A stretch of 44,518 bases of DNA, from assembly GCA_024698145.1 (NCBI GenBank), contig JAILRO010000011.1:1-44518 (forward strand), read 5' to 3'. Position 1 is the stretch's first letter, and each line of letters opens with the position of its first letter. Below, piece after piece: positions 17,957-26,391 of this stretch. The notes beneath the pieces were generated by a model, which ran no database searches, was not told where the DNA came from, and was given only the letters and a program-made list of their open reading frames with translations. The DNA is from Lachnospiraceae bacterium (GTDB lineage Bacteria; Bacillota; Clostridia; Lachnospirales; Lachnospiraceae). The translations under genes were made by a program, and so were the position numbers.

Positions 17957-18444
17957 GCCGTAACCACCTGTCTTTCATCCTTCTTACGCTGCTCAACTTT
18001 GGTTCCGGCTTCCTTGTATTTCTTAAGAACAAAGTGCGTTGAGGTAGATAATACACCGTCCATCGGTGACAACTTTCTCGCAACAAACTGTGCAACCTCT
18101 TTCATTGTCTTTCCCTCAATGAACACTGTCATATCAAAACCGCCTGACATAAGGTAAAGAGAGGTTACCTCCTCGTAGTTATATATACGTTCTGCAATCC
18201 TGTCAAAGCCCTCACCTCGCTGAGGCTGAACCTTAACCTCAATAAGAGCAGTTACTCTTTCATCATCGGTTTTGTCCCAGTTAATTACAGTATTGTAACC
18301 GCAAATAATCTGCTCGTCTTCCATTTCTTTTATGAGGGTATTTACTTCTTCCTCTTCACTGCCAAGCATTACCGCGATATCCTTAACTGTAAGTTTTGCG
18401 TTATTTCTAATCATTCTAAGTATTTCTGTTTTCTTGCTCTGCAT
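17953..18444 (-). CDS. Lrp/AsnC-family transcriptional regulator
   Basis: The 163-residue regulator has an N-terminal winged helix (about 5-60, ILRMIRNNAKLTVKDIAVMLGSEEEEVNTLIKEM in overlapping pieces) and a C-terminal RAM/AsnC ligand-binding domain (about 70-145, LIEVKVQPQRGEGFDRIAERI, then LMSGGFDMTVFIEG). Such proteins sense amino acids and bind DNA as dimers or octamers. It overlaps the aminotransferase by 4 bp and starts 18 bp after the AIR-synthase-like gene, so it probably reads amino-acid status for this operon. Confidence 0.93.
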   Translation of the reverse strand: MQSKKTEILRMIRNNAKLTVKDIAVMLGSEEEEVNTLIKEMEDEQIICGYNTVINWDKTDDERVTALIEVKVQPQRGEGFDRIAERIYNYEEVTSLYLMSGGFDMTVFIEGKTMKEVAQFVARKLSPMDGVLSTSTHFVLKKYKEAGTKVEQRKKDERQVVTA

Positions 18445-18462
18445 AATGTCACTCCTCCTTAA

Positions 18463-19464
18463 TTATACCGGCACTTTCTGTCCGTAAATAACTTCACTCA
18501 ACATATCACCTTTCGGCGCGACCAAAAAGCGCTCCTCCTCGCCAACCTTAACAGTTCTTTTATTCCCGTCACAGGTTTTTCCGATTACAGAAGCATGTAC
18601 ATTCTCCTCGTCAAATGCTTCCACTAACGCTTCACCATTGTCTGTTATTAACAACAAGCTTCCCTGGCCGTTTAACATATATGGATTTATTTCAAAAAAC
18701 TCACTAACTTCTATTATCTCCTGTTTGACAGGAATAGACGAAACCTCTATTTCTCCGCCCTTATTACTTGCCGATAACATCTGCCAAAGTGCCCCGAACA
18801 CACCTCCGTTTGAAACATCATGAGCTGCGTATATTGTTATATCTTCTCTTTCACTTATTTTCTTCAAAACTGAAAGCTCCGGCATCAAAGACGTGTCACT
18901 CATATACCCCGCTGCAGTTTCTATATAACTTTTCGGATATCTCGTCGTAAGTTCTTCTTTTTTCAAATTAGCAAGAATTGCACCACCATAAAGTCCTGCC
19001 CATTTTGTCATAACGACATCCATGCCGGCAGCAACTTCCTTATGTCTGTTCGCAAACATAACCTTACCATAAGCCGTCACAACTACCGTAGGGTTATTAA
19101 CCGTCGGAACAAGTTCTGTATGCCCTGCAAACACATCCAGTTCGTACCGCGCCGCCCTCTCGGCGACAGAACTCATTATTCTTCTAAGTACTGCCTCCTC
19201 GGAATGCTCCGGCAAAAGCACGGTAACCGAAAGACCATACGGAACACCACCCGATGCTATTACATTGTTAACCGCATTATCTACGGCATACATTTCATTT
19301 CCTTCATAATAAAAGGCAGTGGTGGCCATAGCTGTTACCATATCGCCAAACACTGCCCCATCATGTCCAACCGCTGTCCGATAGGCAGTATTCCTATTCC
19401 TGTATCGGATCGTATTGATTACGGAACGCTTAAATGTATGCTCCGGCAATCTGCCCGTTCTCAT
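18463..19464 (-). CDS. AIR synthase-related protein (HypE/PurM-like fold)
   Basis: This 333-residue protein fits the PurM/HypE/ThiL ATP-binding superfamily: an N-terminal domain with AVGHDGAVFGDM, a central segment MYAVDNAVNNVIASGGVPYGLSV split over two strands, GHTELVPTVNNPTVVVTAYG, then a C-terminal AIRS_C domain with HDVSNGGVFGALWQML. HypE members normally end in a conserved cysteine; this one ends in QKVPV, so classical [NiFe]-hydrogenase cyanide-ligand synthesis is unlikely. The reaction is unknown. The chosen ATG has GGAGGAG seven bases upstream; another ATG two codons-lengths earlier is out of frame. It is 47 bp after the VanW gene and 18 bp before the Lrp gene. Confidence 0.8.
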   Translation of the reverse strand: MRTGRLPEHTFKRSVINTIRYRNRNTAYRTAVGHDGAVFGDMVTAMATTAFYYEGNEMYAVDNAVNNVIASGGVPYGLSVTVLLPEHSEEAVLRRIMSSVAERAARYELDVFAGHTELVPTVNNPTVVVTAYGKVMFANRHKEVAAGMDVVMTKWAGLYGGAILANLKKEELTTRYPKSYIETAAGYMSDTSLMPELSVLKKISEREDITIYAAHDVSNGGVFGALWQMLSASNKGGEIEVSSIPVKQEIIEVSEFFEINPYMLNGQGSLLLITDNGEALVEAFDEENVHASVIGKTCDGNKRTVKVGEEERFLVAPKGDMLSEVIYGQKVPV

Positions 19465-19511
19465 ACATTGTCTCCTCCATATTAACCTTGCTTAAAAGAA
19501 CAGGAATAAAA

Positions 19512-21014
19512 TTACTCACCTGGCGCAGGGGTCTCCGCCGGTGCATCCGATGCAGGCTCTGCCGGAGTCGTCTCCTCGCTAGTGGTTTCCTCATCCTTAT
19601 TCTTTTTCTTATCATCGCCATCTTCTTCATCGTCATCCTTTTTCTTTACCTTTTTGGTGCCGACTTTGATTGTGGCTCTAGCCGCATTGTATTTGCTTCG
19701 TCCGTGAGAAACCAATGTACACTCTGTCTCCTCGCCATCAACATATACATGCTTATATAACTCAACGTAATAACCTGTGTGCGCCGGAGTCTCTGTAACT
19801 TCCTTACCTTCTTCAAGGGTGTCATCCTCTATCTTCTCCGGTTCATCAGGTTCGTATGTTTCTACGGTTTTTGACTCAAATGATATTGTTCTGTTTGACG
19901 GTCTCGTCTCGTGACCATATATAGAAAATGATATATATCCGCCACCCGCGTATCCATCTATGTATATAGGATATTCTGTATTATTGGTGAACTTAAAATC
20001 CATGTAATCACCGGCAATCGCCGCGTCCTGACCAAGCGGTACATATGATACCGTAAGCGAATGAGGATATCTTTCATCAACCTGTAACTCCGCCTGTAAC
20101 ACTGCACCAAAAAGTGTAGTGCTAACCTGACAGATTCCTCCGCCAAGACCATCTACAAGTTCATCGTTAACATACTGTCCGGCATTAGCATAACCATTCT
20201 CCTCTGTGAACGGTGAAACCGTATCAAACACAGAAAACTGTTCACCCGGCATGAGAACCGTTCCGCTTATCTTACTTGCACCTGTTGCAAGATTCTGTGC
20301 TCTGCTTGAATAACTTGAATTATATTCTGTCTGTTTTGTACCGAGAATCGAATCTATCTTCTCAAAATCCTCTGCGGTGTATTCCGGTTCAGTCTGCTCA
20401 ACAACCGCTGCAATTCTGACATCTCTCTGCTTCCAAACTTCCTTAAGCAAATCATTAACCGCCTCAACAGTCTCATCTGTCTTAACAGTTGTTCCCACAA
20501 CACCATCAACTACTATGAATTCGCCATTCTCACGACTAATACTTGCATTCTTAGGTTCTGTAACGATATCTGCTGACTTCTCCTCGATAAGGGCGGCAAG
20601 CTTCTTCTCATCAATGGTTTTCTCCGGAATAAGAATAGCATTATCCTTCTCAAGAGACTTAATCTCCTTGTATCTGCAAAGAATATTACCTCTTCTTCCG
20701 TAGTTGTAAGCTTCATCAACAGCGTTCTTGGCTGAAATAGATATTCCTATATCGCCAAATGTTGTAGAAAACGAAGCAACACTTGTTGTAAATGTAATCT
20801 TAAGGTTCTCTACTCCCTTAATGTATGCCTCATACTCTTCAATCGCCTGAGCTTGGGTAAGACCACCTACATAAACATCATCCAGATATACACCTGAATA
20901 TATTATTCCGTTATCGTCCTCTTTTTTCTCCTTAGCCTGCACGGTGTATAACGTGGCACAAGCAGTACCAACCAACAAAAGTGCGGCTGTTAACAGTGCA
21001 ATATACTTCTTCAT
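19512..21014 (-). CDS. VanW-family exported cell-wall protein
   Basis: This 500-residue exported protein has an N-terminal signal or membrane anchor (about 5-25), a peptidoglycan-binding/YoaR-like region (about 45-225), and a VanW domain (about 235-375) with EQFSVFDTVSPFTEENGYANAG split by the usual GGGICQVSTTLF motif. A YabE/G5-like strand region follows, then a low-complexity tail (about 455-500) rich in Lys/Asp and ending in Thr/Pro/Glu/Ala. VanW proteins occur with glycopeptide resistance clusters and widely in Clostridia; their activity is unproven. It is probably the second gene of the long operon that includes mutS2 and mfd, after the 36-residue peptide at 21089. Confidence 0.9.
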   Translation of the reverse strand: MKKYIALLTAALLLVGTACATLYTVQAKEKKEDDNGIIYSGVYLDDVYVGGLTQAQAIEEYEAYIKGVENLKITFTTSVASFSTTFGDIGISISAKNAVDEAYNYGRRGNILCRYKEIKSLEKDNAILIPEKTIDEKKLAALIEEKSADIVTEPKNASISRENGEFIVVDGVVGTTVKTDETVEAVNDLLKEVWKQRDVRIAAVVEQTEPEYTAEDFEKIDSILGTKQTEYNSSYSSRAQNLATGASKISGTVLMPGEQFSVFDTVSPFTEENGYANAGQYVNDELVDGLGGGICQVSTTLFGAVLQAELQVDERYPHSLTVSYVPLGQDAAIAGDYMDFKFTNNTEYPIYIDGYAGGGYISFSIYGHETRPSNRTISFESKTVETYEPDEPEKIEDDTLEEGKEVTETPAHTGYYVELYKHVYVDGEETECTLVSHGRSKYNAARATIKVGTKKVKKKDDDEEDGDDKKKNKDEETTSEETTPAEPASDAPAETPAPGE

Positions 21015-21033
21015 AATATCAATTCCTTCTTAT

Positions 21034-21062
21034 TTGACAAGACGCATGTCATTATGTATCAT
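21034..21062 (+). promoter_or_regulatory. Candidate promoter running antisense to the small peptide gene
   Basis: A perfect TTGACA (21034-21039), a 17-bp spacer and TATCAT (21057-21062) point right, towards the gene at 21232. Its transcript would have a leader of about 160 bases that is antisense to the 36-residue peptide gene. The -10 box is imperfect, so this may be chance. Confidence 0.4.
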
Positions 21063-21088
21063 TCTAATAGTAATATAACACACGTATT

Positions 21089-21199
21089 CTAGACTCCAAC
21101 AGTTGTGACAATCATGCTTATAACCATAGCAAGCACCAATACGATTGCTATTACTGCGGATATAATACGTTGTTTCTTCTTATTACTGAAATTGAACAC
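21089..21199 (-). CDS. Small single-pass membrane peptide, 36 residues
   Basis: A GTG at 21197-21199 with AGAGGTG six bases upstream opens a 36-codon frame: a basic N-terminus (FNFSNKKKQR) followed by a hydrophobic helix of about 22 residues (IISAVIAIVLVLAMVISMIV) and TTVGV. The stop is TAG at 21089. Positive-inside charge predicts an N-terminus in the cytoplasm. It lies 74 bp before the VanW gene on the same strand and could open that operon. I do not recognise a named family. A good ribosome site plus typical membrane-peptide composition support it; GTG start and short length are the main doubts. Confidence 0.6.
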   Translation of the reverse strand: MFNFSNKKKQRIISAVIAIVLVLAMVISMIVTTVGV

Positions 21200-21231
21200 A
21201 ATAAACACCTCTTTTCTGAAAGGATAACCAA

Positions 21232-21861
21232 ATGCAATATTTAATACTCCCGGTTGCGATCACCATACTTGTATGGGTTCTCAATCATAACATAAGAAAA
21301 GCCAACAAGAAAAATGAAAAGAAAACCATAGAGTCATTTTTAAAAAGGGAAGATAACGCAAACCTGGTAAGACGTAAAGATATATCAAACCTTCCCTATA
21401 TACATGTTCCACTTGAACATCTACCACTAGATATTACATTAAAAGACGAGAAAAAGCAATCAAAGATTGAAAATTATCACAAACAAATCACATATTTATC
21501 AGAAAAACAAATGCTTAATCTTATCGGAATATCGAACACGGAATTAAAAGAGCGTTACGGTGTGGCCAATCTTGAAAAGCTGTCAACATATGACGGCAAT
21601 TACGGAAGAATGCTCTCTAACTTGCAAAACTATGCAGCCACCATTTATGACGAATACCCCGATGAGGCAGTTACAATACTGGAATATATGATAAACGAAG
21701 GTACGGATATATCTTCTACTTTTGAACTATTAGGAAGCTATTATATCCAAAACGGTAATCCTGATGCATGCAAAAAATTGTATGACCGTATTCCCGACAA
21801 AAACTCAGTAAGCGGGAAAATGATACAGGAAAAACTTGATCGTATACTCGAAGAATCTTGA
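21232..21861 (+). CDS. Membrane-anchored protein of unknown function
   Basis: This 209-residue protein is not recognised. Residues 2-17 are a hydrophobic N-terminal anchor (YLILPVAITILVWVL), followed by a basic, Lys/Asn-rich stretch (20-45). The rest is soluble and mainly helical; residues about 125-205 (NYAATIYDEYPDEAVTILEYM, FELLGSYYIQNGNPDACKKLYDRI in overlapping parts) resemble a TPR-like helical repeat pair. The basic residues after the anchor suggest the body faces the cytoplasm. AAAGGA precedes the ATG. It diverges from the small peptide/VanW operon and is followed by its own terminator, so it is probably transcribed alone. Confidence 0.8.
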   Translation: MQYLILPVAITILVWVLNHNIRKANKKNEKKTIESFLKREDNANLVRRKDISNLPYIHVPLEHLPLDITLKDEKKQSKIENYHKQITYLSEKQMLNLIGISNTELKERYGVANLEKLSTYDGNYGRMLSNLQNYAATIYDEYPDEAVTILEYMINEGTDISSTFELLGSYYIQNGNPDACKKLYDRIPDKNSVSGKMIQEKLDRILEES

Positions 21862-21868
21862 TTATTAC

Positions 21869-21921
21869 TACCGCCCTGTGCAACTTATCGTTTCGCAGGA
21901 CGGTATATTTTATATTTTTTT
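21869..21921 (+). terminator. Rho-independent terminator
   Basis: TACCGCCCTGTG (21869-21880) pairs with CGCAGGACGGTA (21894-21905), with two weak positions, across a 13-base loop; T-rich sequence TATTTTATATTTTTTT follows. It ends the transcript of the gene at 21232 and separates it from the sigma factor gene. Confidence 0.8.
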
Positions 21922-21992
21922 AAATTTAATGCAACACTTTTATAAAATCCGAACACTACTATAACATAAAGCTTAAAAAGGAGGTGGAAATA

Positions 21993-22514
21993 GTGAACAA
22001 AGAAGAACAAACCGCTTATGTGCTGCTTGCCAAGAACGGCGATTCGGCAGCATTTTGCAAACTATATGAATTGTATTACAAAGACATGTATCATTATGCT
22101 TACTATATGTTAAACGGCAGTGATGATGTCGAAGATATTATAAGCGATACAGTACTCGACGCATTCACTGGAATCAAAAATCTCAAGAATCCTGAAAAGT
22201 TTAAGGCATGGATATTTCGTATTCTGCAGACGAAGTGTAAACAACAGATTGCCACGTACATATCTAACAGAACACATCAGGCAGAAGAGGTTGATGATAA
22301 TGAATTGAAGGTCAAGGATCAGCCACATGAAACAAGAATCGATATCCAACGTGCCATGGCAAAACTTAACGATCTTGAACGCAATGTCATATCACTTATG
22401 GTTTTTGGTGGCTACAACAGCAAAGAAGTCGCCAAACTTTTAAAAAGCCGGGAAGGAACTATTCGATCCATCAAGAGCCGTGCTTTTGACAAAATGTCGC
22501 AATATTTGACTTAA
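21993..22514 (+). CDS. ECF-type sigma-70 family RNA polymerase sigma factor
   Basis: The 173-residue sigma factor has region 2 at about 10-80 (LYELYYKDMYHYAYYMLNG split with DDVEDIISDTVLDAF, then KAWIFRILQTKC) and region 4 at about 115-170 (LNDLERNVISLMVFGGYNSKEVA in overlapping parts, then REGTIRSIKSRAF). Regions 1 and 3 are missing, as in ECF factors. GTG at 21984 is possible, but GTG at 21993 has AGGAGG eight bases upstream. The membrane beta-propeller gene follows after 39 bp and is the natural candidate for its anti-sigma factor. Self-regulation of the pair is common in this class; I could not define the promoter. Confidence 0.9.
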   Translation: MNKEEQTAYVLLAKNGDSAAFCKLYELYYKDMYHYAYYMLNGSDDVEDIISDTVLDAFTGIKNLKNPEKFKAWIFRILQTKCKQQIATYISNRTHQAEEVDDNELKVKDQPHETRIDIQRAMAKLNDLERNVISLMVFGGYNSKEVAKLLKSREGTIRSIKSRAFDKMSQYLT

Positions 22515-22553
22515 TCGTTGATACATAATATTTCAAGAAAGGAGAACGTTACC

Positions 22554-24911
22554 ATGAACGAAGAAGATATTATGAAAAAAATAAAAGAAGAATGTAATAA
22601 CCTTCCCGTTCCCGAAAGCTTGTCGCCGGAAAACATGGAAAAAATGTTAAACGAGCACATAGAAAAATCCGGAAATCTAGAAGATAATAATACAAAAAAA
22701 TATAAATTCTCAAATGCAAAGAAGTTCGGCCTTGCCATTGCCGCCTGCTTCGGAGTCATTATTATAGGTTCAGGAGCTTACGAAATAATTAACCGCAATC
22801 AAAATTACGATGCAACTGCACCGACCGACAAAGCCGCTATAGAAAGCGTTGAAGAAAATAACTACGACGAGGATTATGCAAAGGAACAAAGTGACGAAGC
22901 AGTCGAAAATACTGCAGTTGGAAGTAACACTGACGAAGACGAAAATGCAGCAATTGAAAAAGACCTTGTCGCATCAGGAACTCTCAACAAACCATCCAGC
23001 TACGAAGATTATTACAATACAATATACGATGCTTCTCAAGATGAAATCAAGAGATATAAAGGCATGCAAAAAGCAACCCCTACTGAGGCTTCCGACAACC
23101 ATGCAATTATGGAAGATTCTGTAGAATATGTAGAAGAGGCTTCAGACAATGAAGCAAGCTACGAAACCAATGATGCTGCATCATCAGGGGCTGAAGTCAG
23201 TCGATCACTTGACGCATCTTCATCTTCAACAAAAACCGACGGTGCAAAAAACTTTTCTCAAACAAACACACAGGAGATGACTGTTGATGAGGGAGACGTT
23301 GTCAAAACTGACGGGAATTATATCTATTCAATTAACTTGCACGGATACTACTGGTATGCTTACGACAGCCAAGCCCCTGTGATATCAATAACAAAAGCAA
23401 ACAATGGAAAGTTAAGCAAAATGTCAAGCATAGAATTGACAGCAGAGGATAAATCAGACGACACAGAATACTATTTTAAAGAGTTTTACATTTACAAGAA
23501 TTATCTTGTTGTTATGTCCGAAAAATCATCGATTAAAAAGAGTCAAAGAAGCAGAGGACTTGGAAAGATTTTCGACTCAGACAGTTATTATCCTTACACA
23601 GTTAAGCAAACCTGCATTGACATATACGACATTTCCAACAAGTCAAAACCAAAGAAGTATAAAACGTTATATCAAAGCGGAAGCTACAACAGCTCAAGAG
23701 TAAGTGACGGCTTCCTGTACACTATCAGCTATTTCACTTCTGAAGTAAGCACATTTTATGATAGAAAAAAAGGCATCGACGATTACGAGGGATACATACC
23801 ATATATAAATGACGATGCTATTTCCTGCGAGGATATATACTACAGCCGACACCTTGATTCAATGGGAACTTACGTCATTACCAGTGTCAATTTAAACTCA
23901 CCAAAAAGTTTTTCAGACAGCAAAGCCGTATCTAACTCAAACGGCACAGTATACGTAAGCGACAGCGCTATATACATGTACTCTACAATATATGACCGAA
24001 TAGAAAAAACCGAGATAATGAAAGTTGCATATGATAAAGGTTCTCTTTACATCGGAAACCGCGCAGTCATTGCCGGATACTTATACGGAACTTTTGCACT
24101 TTCAGAATATGACAACTATTTACGAATCGTTTCAACGATACCTCAAAACGATTTCTCCTGGTATGACAATCAGGTATGGTCGGACGATATCGCAAAAAAT
24201 TATTCTCAAAGAATTGCCGAAGACATAAATGCTGTATATGTATTAGATGACAATATGAAACTTACCGGCAGAATTACCGGTCTTGCTCCAGGCGAACAGA
24301 TATATTCCGCAAGATTTTTCGGTAATATAGGTTACTTCGTCACATACAGAAATACCGATCCGCTATTCTCGGTAGATTTTTCAAATCCAAAAGAGCCTAA
24401 GATTTTGGGTGCACTTAAAATCCCCGGCTTCTCTAATTACCTGCACTTCTACGGTAATGACACATTACTTGGAATAGGTGAAGAAACCGACCCATATACG
24501 CAAGAGTTTTTGGGACTAAAGCTTTCTATGTTTGATATAAGCGATCCTTCAAATGTTACCGAAAGCGACAAGTTCGTCATTAAAGATACCTATTACAGCA
24601 GTGCTCAATATAATCATAAATCAATTATGATTGACCCTGCAAAGAATGTATTTGGATTTTGTTACGAATGTAACGAGGTTGACGGGTATGACGGCTACTA
24701 CTACAACTATTATTACTCGACATACACTTATGACAAAGAAAAGGGATTCGTAGAAACCGCACGATACAAAATCCTTTACGATTACATGTATAACATTGAA
24801 GATGTACGTGGTATCTACATCGGCAACATATTCTATCTTGTAACACCTGATAATATACAAAGTTATCGATTGGGTGATCAAAAACAAATAGACAATATAT
24901 TCTTAGAGTAA
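22554..24911 (+). CDS. Membrane-anchored beta-propeller protein, probable anti-sigma partner
   Basis: This 785-residue protein has a cytoplasmic N-terminus of about 55 residues (acidic/helical, possible sigma-binding region), one membrane helix (about 60-80, FGLAIAACFGVIIIGSGAY), a long Glu/Asp/Ser/Ala linker (about 85-245), and a C-terminal extracellular beta-propeller (about 255-785; starts near QEMTVDEGDVVKTDGNYIYS in overlapping parts). This matches the beta-propeller family PF09826. ATG 22554 has AAAGGAG upstream; an upstream in-frame start at 22518 is rejected. The linker is very rich in acidic residues. It follows the ECF sigma gene, so it may sense an extracellular cue and release the sigma factor; this role is inferred. 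A strong terminator follows. Confidence 0.85.
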   Translation: MNEEDIMKKIKEECNNLPVPESLSPENMEKMLNEHIEKSGNLEDNNTKKYKFSNAKKFGLAIAACFGVIIIGSGAYEIINRNQNYDATAPTDKAAIESVEENNYDEDYAKEQSDEAVENTAVGSNTDEDENAAIEKDLVASGTLNKPSSYEDYYNTIYDASQDEIKRYKGMQKATPTEASDNHAIMEDSVEYVEEASDNEASYETNDAASSGAEVSRSLDASSSSTKTDGAKNFSQTNTQEMTVDEGDVVKTDGNYIYSINLHGYYWYAYDSQAPVISITKANNGKLSKMSSIELTAEDKSDDTEYYFKEFYIYKNYLVVMSEKSSIKKSQRSRGLGKIFDSDSYYPYTVKQTCIDIYDISNKSKPKKYKTLYQSGSYNSSRVSDGFLYTISYFTSEVSTFYDRKKGIDDYEGYIPYINDDAISCEDIYYSRHLDSMGTYVITSVNLNSPKSFSDSKAVSNSNGTVYVSDSAIYMYSTIYDRIEKTEIMKVAYDKGSLYIGNRAVIAGYLYGTFALSEYDNYLRIVSTIPQNDFSWYDNQVWSDDIAKNYSQRIAEDINAVYVLDDNMKLTGRITGLAPGEQIYSARFFGNIGYFVTYRNTDPLFSVDFSNPKEPKILGALKIPGFSNYLHFYGNDTLLGIGEETDPYTQEFLGLKLSMFDISDPSNVTESDKFVIKDTYYSSAQYNHKSIMIDPAKNVFGFCYECNEVDGYDGYYYNYYYSTYTYDKEKGFVETARYKILYDYMYNIEDVRGIYIGNIFYLVTPDNIQSYRLGDQKQIDNIFLE

Positions 24912-24914
24912 GCC

Positions 24915-24947
24915 AAAGGGCAGGTTAAAAACCTGCCCTTTTTATTT
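24915..24947 (+). terminator. Rho-independent terminator
   Basis: AAAGGGCAGGT (24915-24925) pairs with ACCTGCCCTTT (24931-24941) across a short A/T loop and runs into TTTATTT. It starts four bases after the beta-propeller stop codon and lies between this gene and convergent pth; it may serve both. Confidence 0.93.
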
Positions 24948-24951
24948 GATA

Positions 24952-25515
24952 TTATTTACCGTTATAATCATTCATTGCACGTTCAAGTTCATCACAAACC
25001 ATAAGCGCAACTGCCTCTGATGCTCTTTCATAGCCCTCTTGCATAAGCTTTTTTTCCTCATCAGAGAAATGAGAAAGAACATAATCAGCAAGATCCATTT
25101 TCGGTGGCTTCTTACCTATTCCTACCCGAACTCTCGGAAAATCCTCCGTATGCAAATGTGCAATGATATTCTTGATACCGTTATGACCTCCTGCGCTTCC
25201 CTTTCCGCGAATACGAAGTCTTCCCACATCCAGATTGATATCATCATAAACAACTATTGTATCTTCCGGCAAAATCTTGTAATAAGCCGCCACCTGCGCC
25301 ACACTCTCTCCGCTTAAATTCATATACGTCATCGGCTTAAGAAGAATAACTGTTTGTCCTTCTATTTTTCCCTTACCGTACACACCTTTGTGCTTAACTG
25401 TATCAAGACCTATTCCAAACTTGTCTGCCATCAGATCAATCACATCAAATCCGACATTATGCCGGGTTCCGTCATAACGTCCCTCCGGATTACCGAGACC
25501 TACAATAAGTTTCAT
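24952..25515 (-). CDS. pth: Peptidyl-tRNA hydrolase
   Basis: This 187-residue essential cytoplasmic enzyme frees tRNA from prematurely released peptidyl-tRNA. The N-terminus MKLIVGLGNPEGRYDGTRHN shows catalytic His20 and the family GLGNP motif; KPMTYMNLSGE, VYDDINLDVGRLRIRGKGSAGGHNG (in overlapping parts) and FPRVRVGIG follow. The frame extends upstream to 25551, but the Met at 25515 gives the canonical family start; its ribosome site (GGTGA) is modest. It is 35 bp after the glmU-like gene, consistent with the conserved glmU-(prs-ctc)-pth order; prs and ctc are absent here. Confidence 0.96.
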   Translation of the reverse strand: MKLIVGLGNPEGRYDGTRHNVGFDVIDLMADKFGIGLDTVKHKGVYGKGKIEGQTVILLKPMTYMNLSGESVAQVAAYYKILPEDTIVVYDDINLDVGRLRIRGKGSAGGHNGIKNIIAHLHTEDFPRVRVGIGKKPPKMDLADYVLSHFSDEEKKLMQEGYERASEAVALMVCDELERAMNDYNGK

Positions 25516-25550
25516 TATTCTGTCACCATTCTTTCGCTTAAACCACAACA

Positions 25551-26285
25551 TTACTTTCTTGCCTTCAATAACTCTTCTGCCTCTGCAAGTTGTTCTTTCG
25601 AGTTAACACCCTTAATCTCATTAACATCGTTAACTGTCATTGTCGCAACAACTCCCATATTGTTAGACTTAACAATCTCGATTGTATCGGTAAGATAGTA
25701 CTCGCCTTGTGCATTGTCATTACTTATTAAATTAAGAGTTTTACTAAGTACAGCGGAATCGAATATATACATTCCCGAATTAATTTCATCTACGCGTTGC
25801 TCTTCTAATGTTGCGTCTTTCTGCTCAACAATCTTAACAAACTTGCCCCAGTTATCCTTGATTATTCTACCATAACCTGTCGGATCATCTACAACGGCAG
25901 TAAGTACAGTAATTGCATTTTTCTCAGAAATATGCGTGTCAACAAGCTTCTTAAGTGTCTCTGCTGTAATAAGAGGTGTATCACCACAAAGCACCATCGT
26001 AATACCATCATTCCCTATAAAGTCATTTGCACATTTTACGGCATGACCTGTTCCTAACTGTTCCTCCTGAAGAACATAACTAACCTTATCTCCAACTGTC
26101 TCCTTGACAAGTTCTGCTTTGTGTCCCACAACAAGACAAATTTCATCAGCACCTGCACCGCGAGCTGCTTCAATAGAGTACTCAACCATAGGCTTACCAC
26201 AAGCTTCGTGCAAAACCTTTGGAAGCTCTGACTTCATTCTTGTTCCTTTTCCTGCAGCTAATATTACCGCTTTAATCTTTGCCAT
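25551..26285 (-). CDS. GlmU-like nucleotidyltransferase, single domain
   Basis: This 244-residue protein matches only the N-terminal uridylyltransferase half of GlmU. It has the nucleotide-binding loop LAAGKGTRMKSELPKVLH, VLQEEQLGTGHAV, CGDTPLI, and a late EINSGMYIF and GEYYLTDTIE. It should convert GlcNAc-1-phosphate and UTP to UDP-GlcNAc for peptidoglycan. The left-handed beta-helix acetyltransferase domain (about 200 residues in full-length GlmU of about 455) is absent; the next frame downstream is pth, not a split-off half. ATG 26291 is only three bases from AGGAG, so ATG 26285 is preferred. Position between spoVG and pth is the classical glmU locus. Confidence 0.88.
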   Translation of the reverse strand: MAKIKAVILAAGKGTRMKSELPKVLHEACGKPMVEYSIEAARGAGADEICLVVGHKAELVKETVGDKVSYVLQEEQLGTGHAVKCANDFIGNDGITMVLCGDTPLITAETLKKLVDTHISEKNAITVLTAVVDDPTGYGRIIKDNWGKFVKIVEQKDATLEEQRVDEINSGMYIFDSAVLSKTLNLISNDNAQGEYYLTDTIEIVKSNNMGVVATMTVNDVNEIKGVNSKEQLAEAEELLKARK

Positions 26286-26342
26286 AATCATACTCTCCTT
26301 ACATATTCATTCGTAAAACGCATAACACTATATCACAAGACT

Positions 26343-26381
26343 TCTCATAAAACAAGCCGGAGATTATATAACCTCCGGCTT
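26343..26381 (-). terminator. Terminator downstream of spoVG
   Basis: On the minus strand, AAGCCGGAG (26381-26373) pairs with CTCCGGCTT (26362-26354) across a 10-base loop and is followed by GTTTTATGAG. The T-run is modest, so it may only attenuate between spoVG and the glmU-like gene. Confidence 0.7.
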
Positions 26382-26391
26382 CCCCCATACA

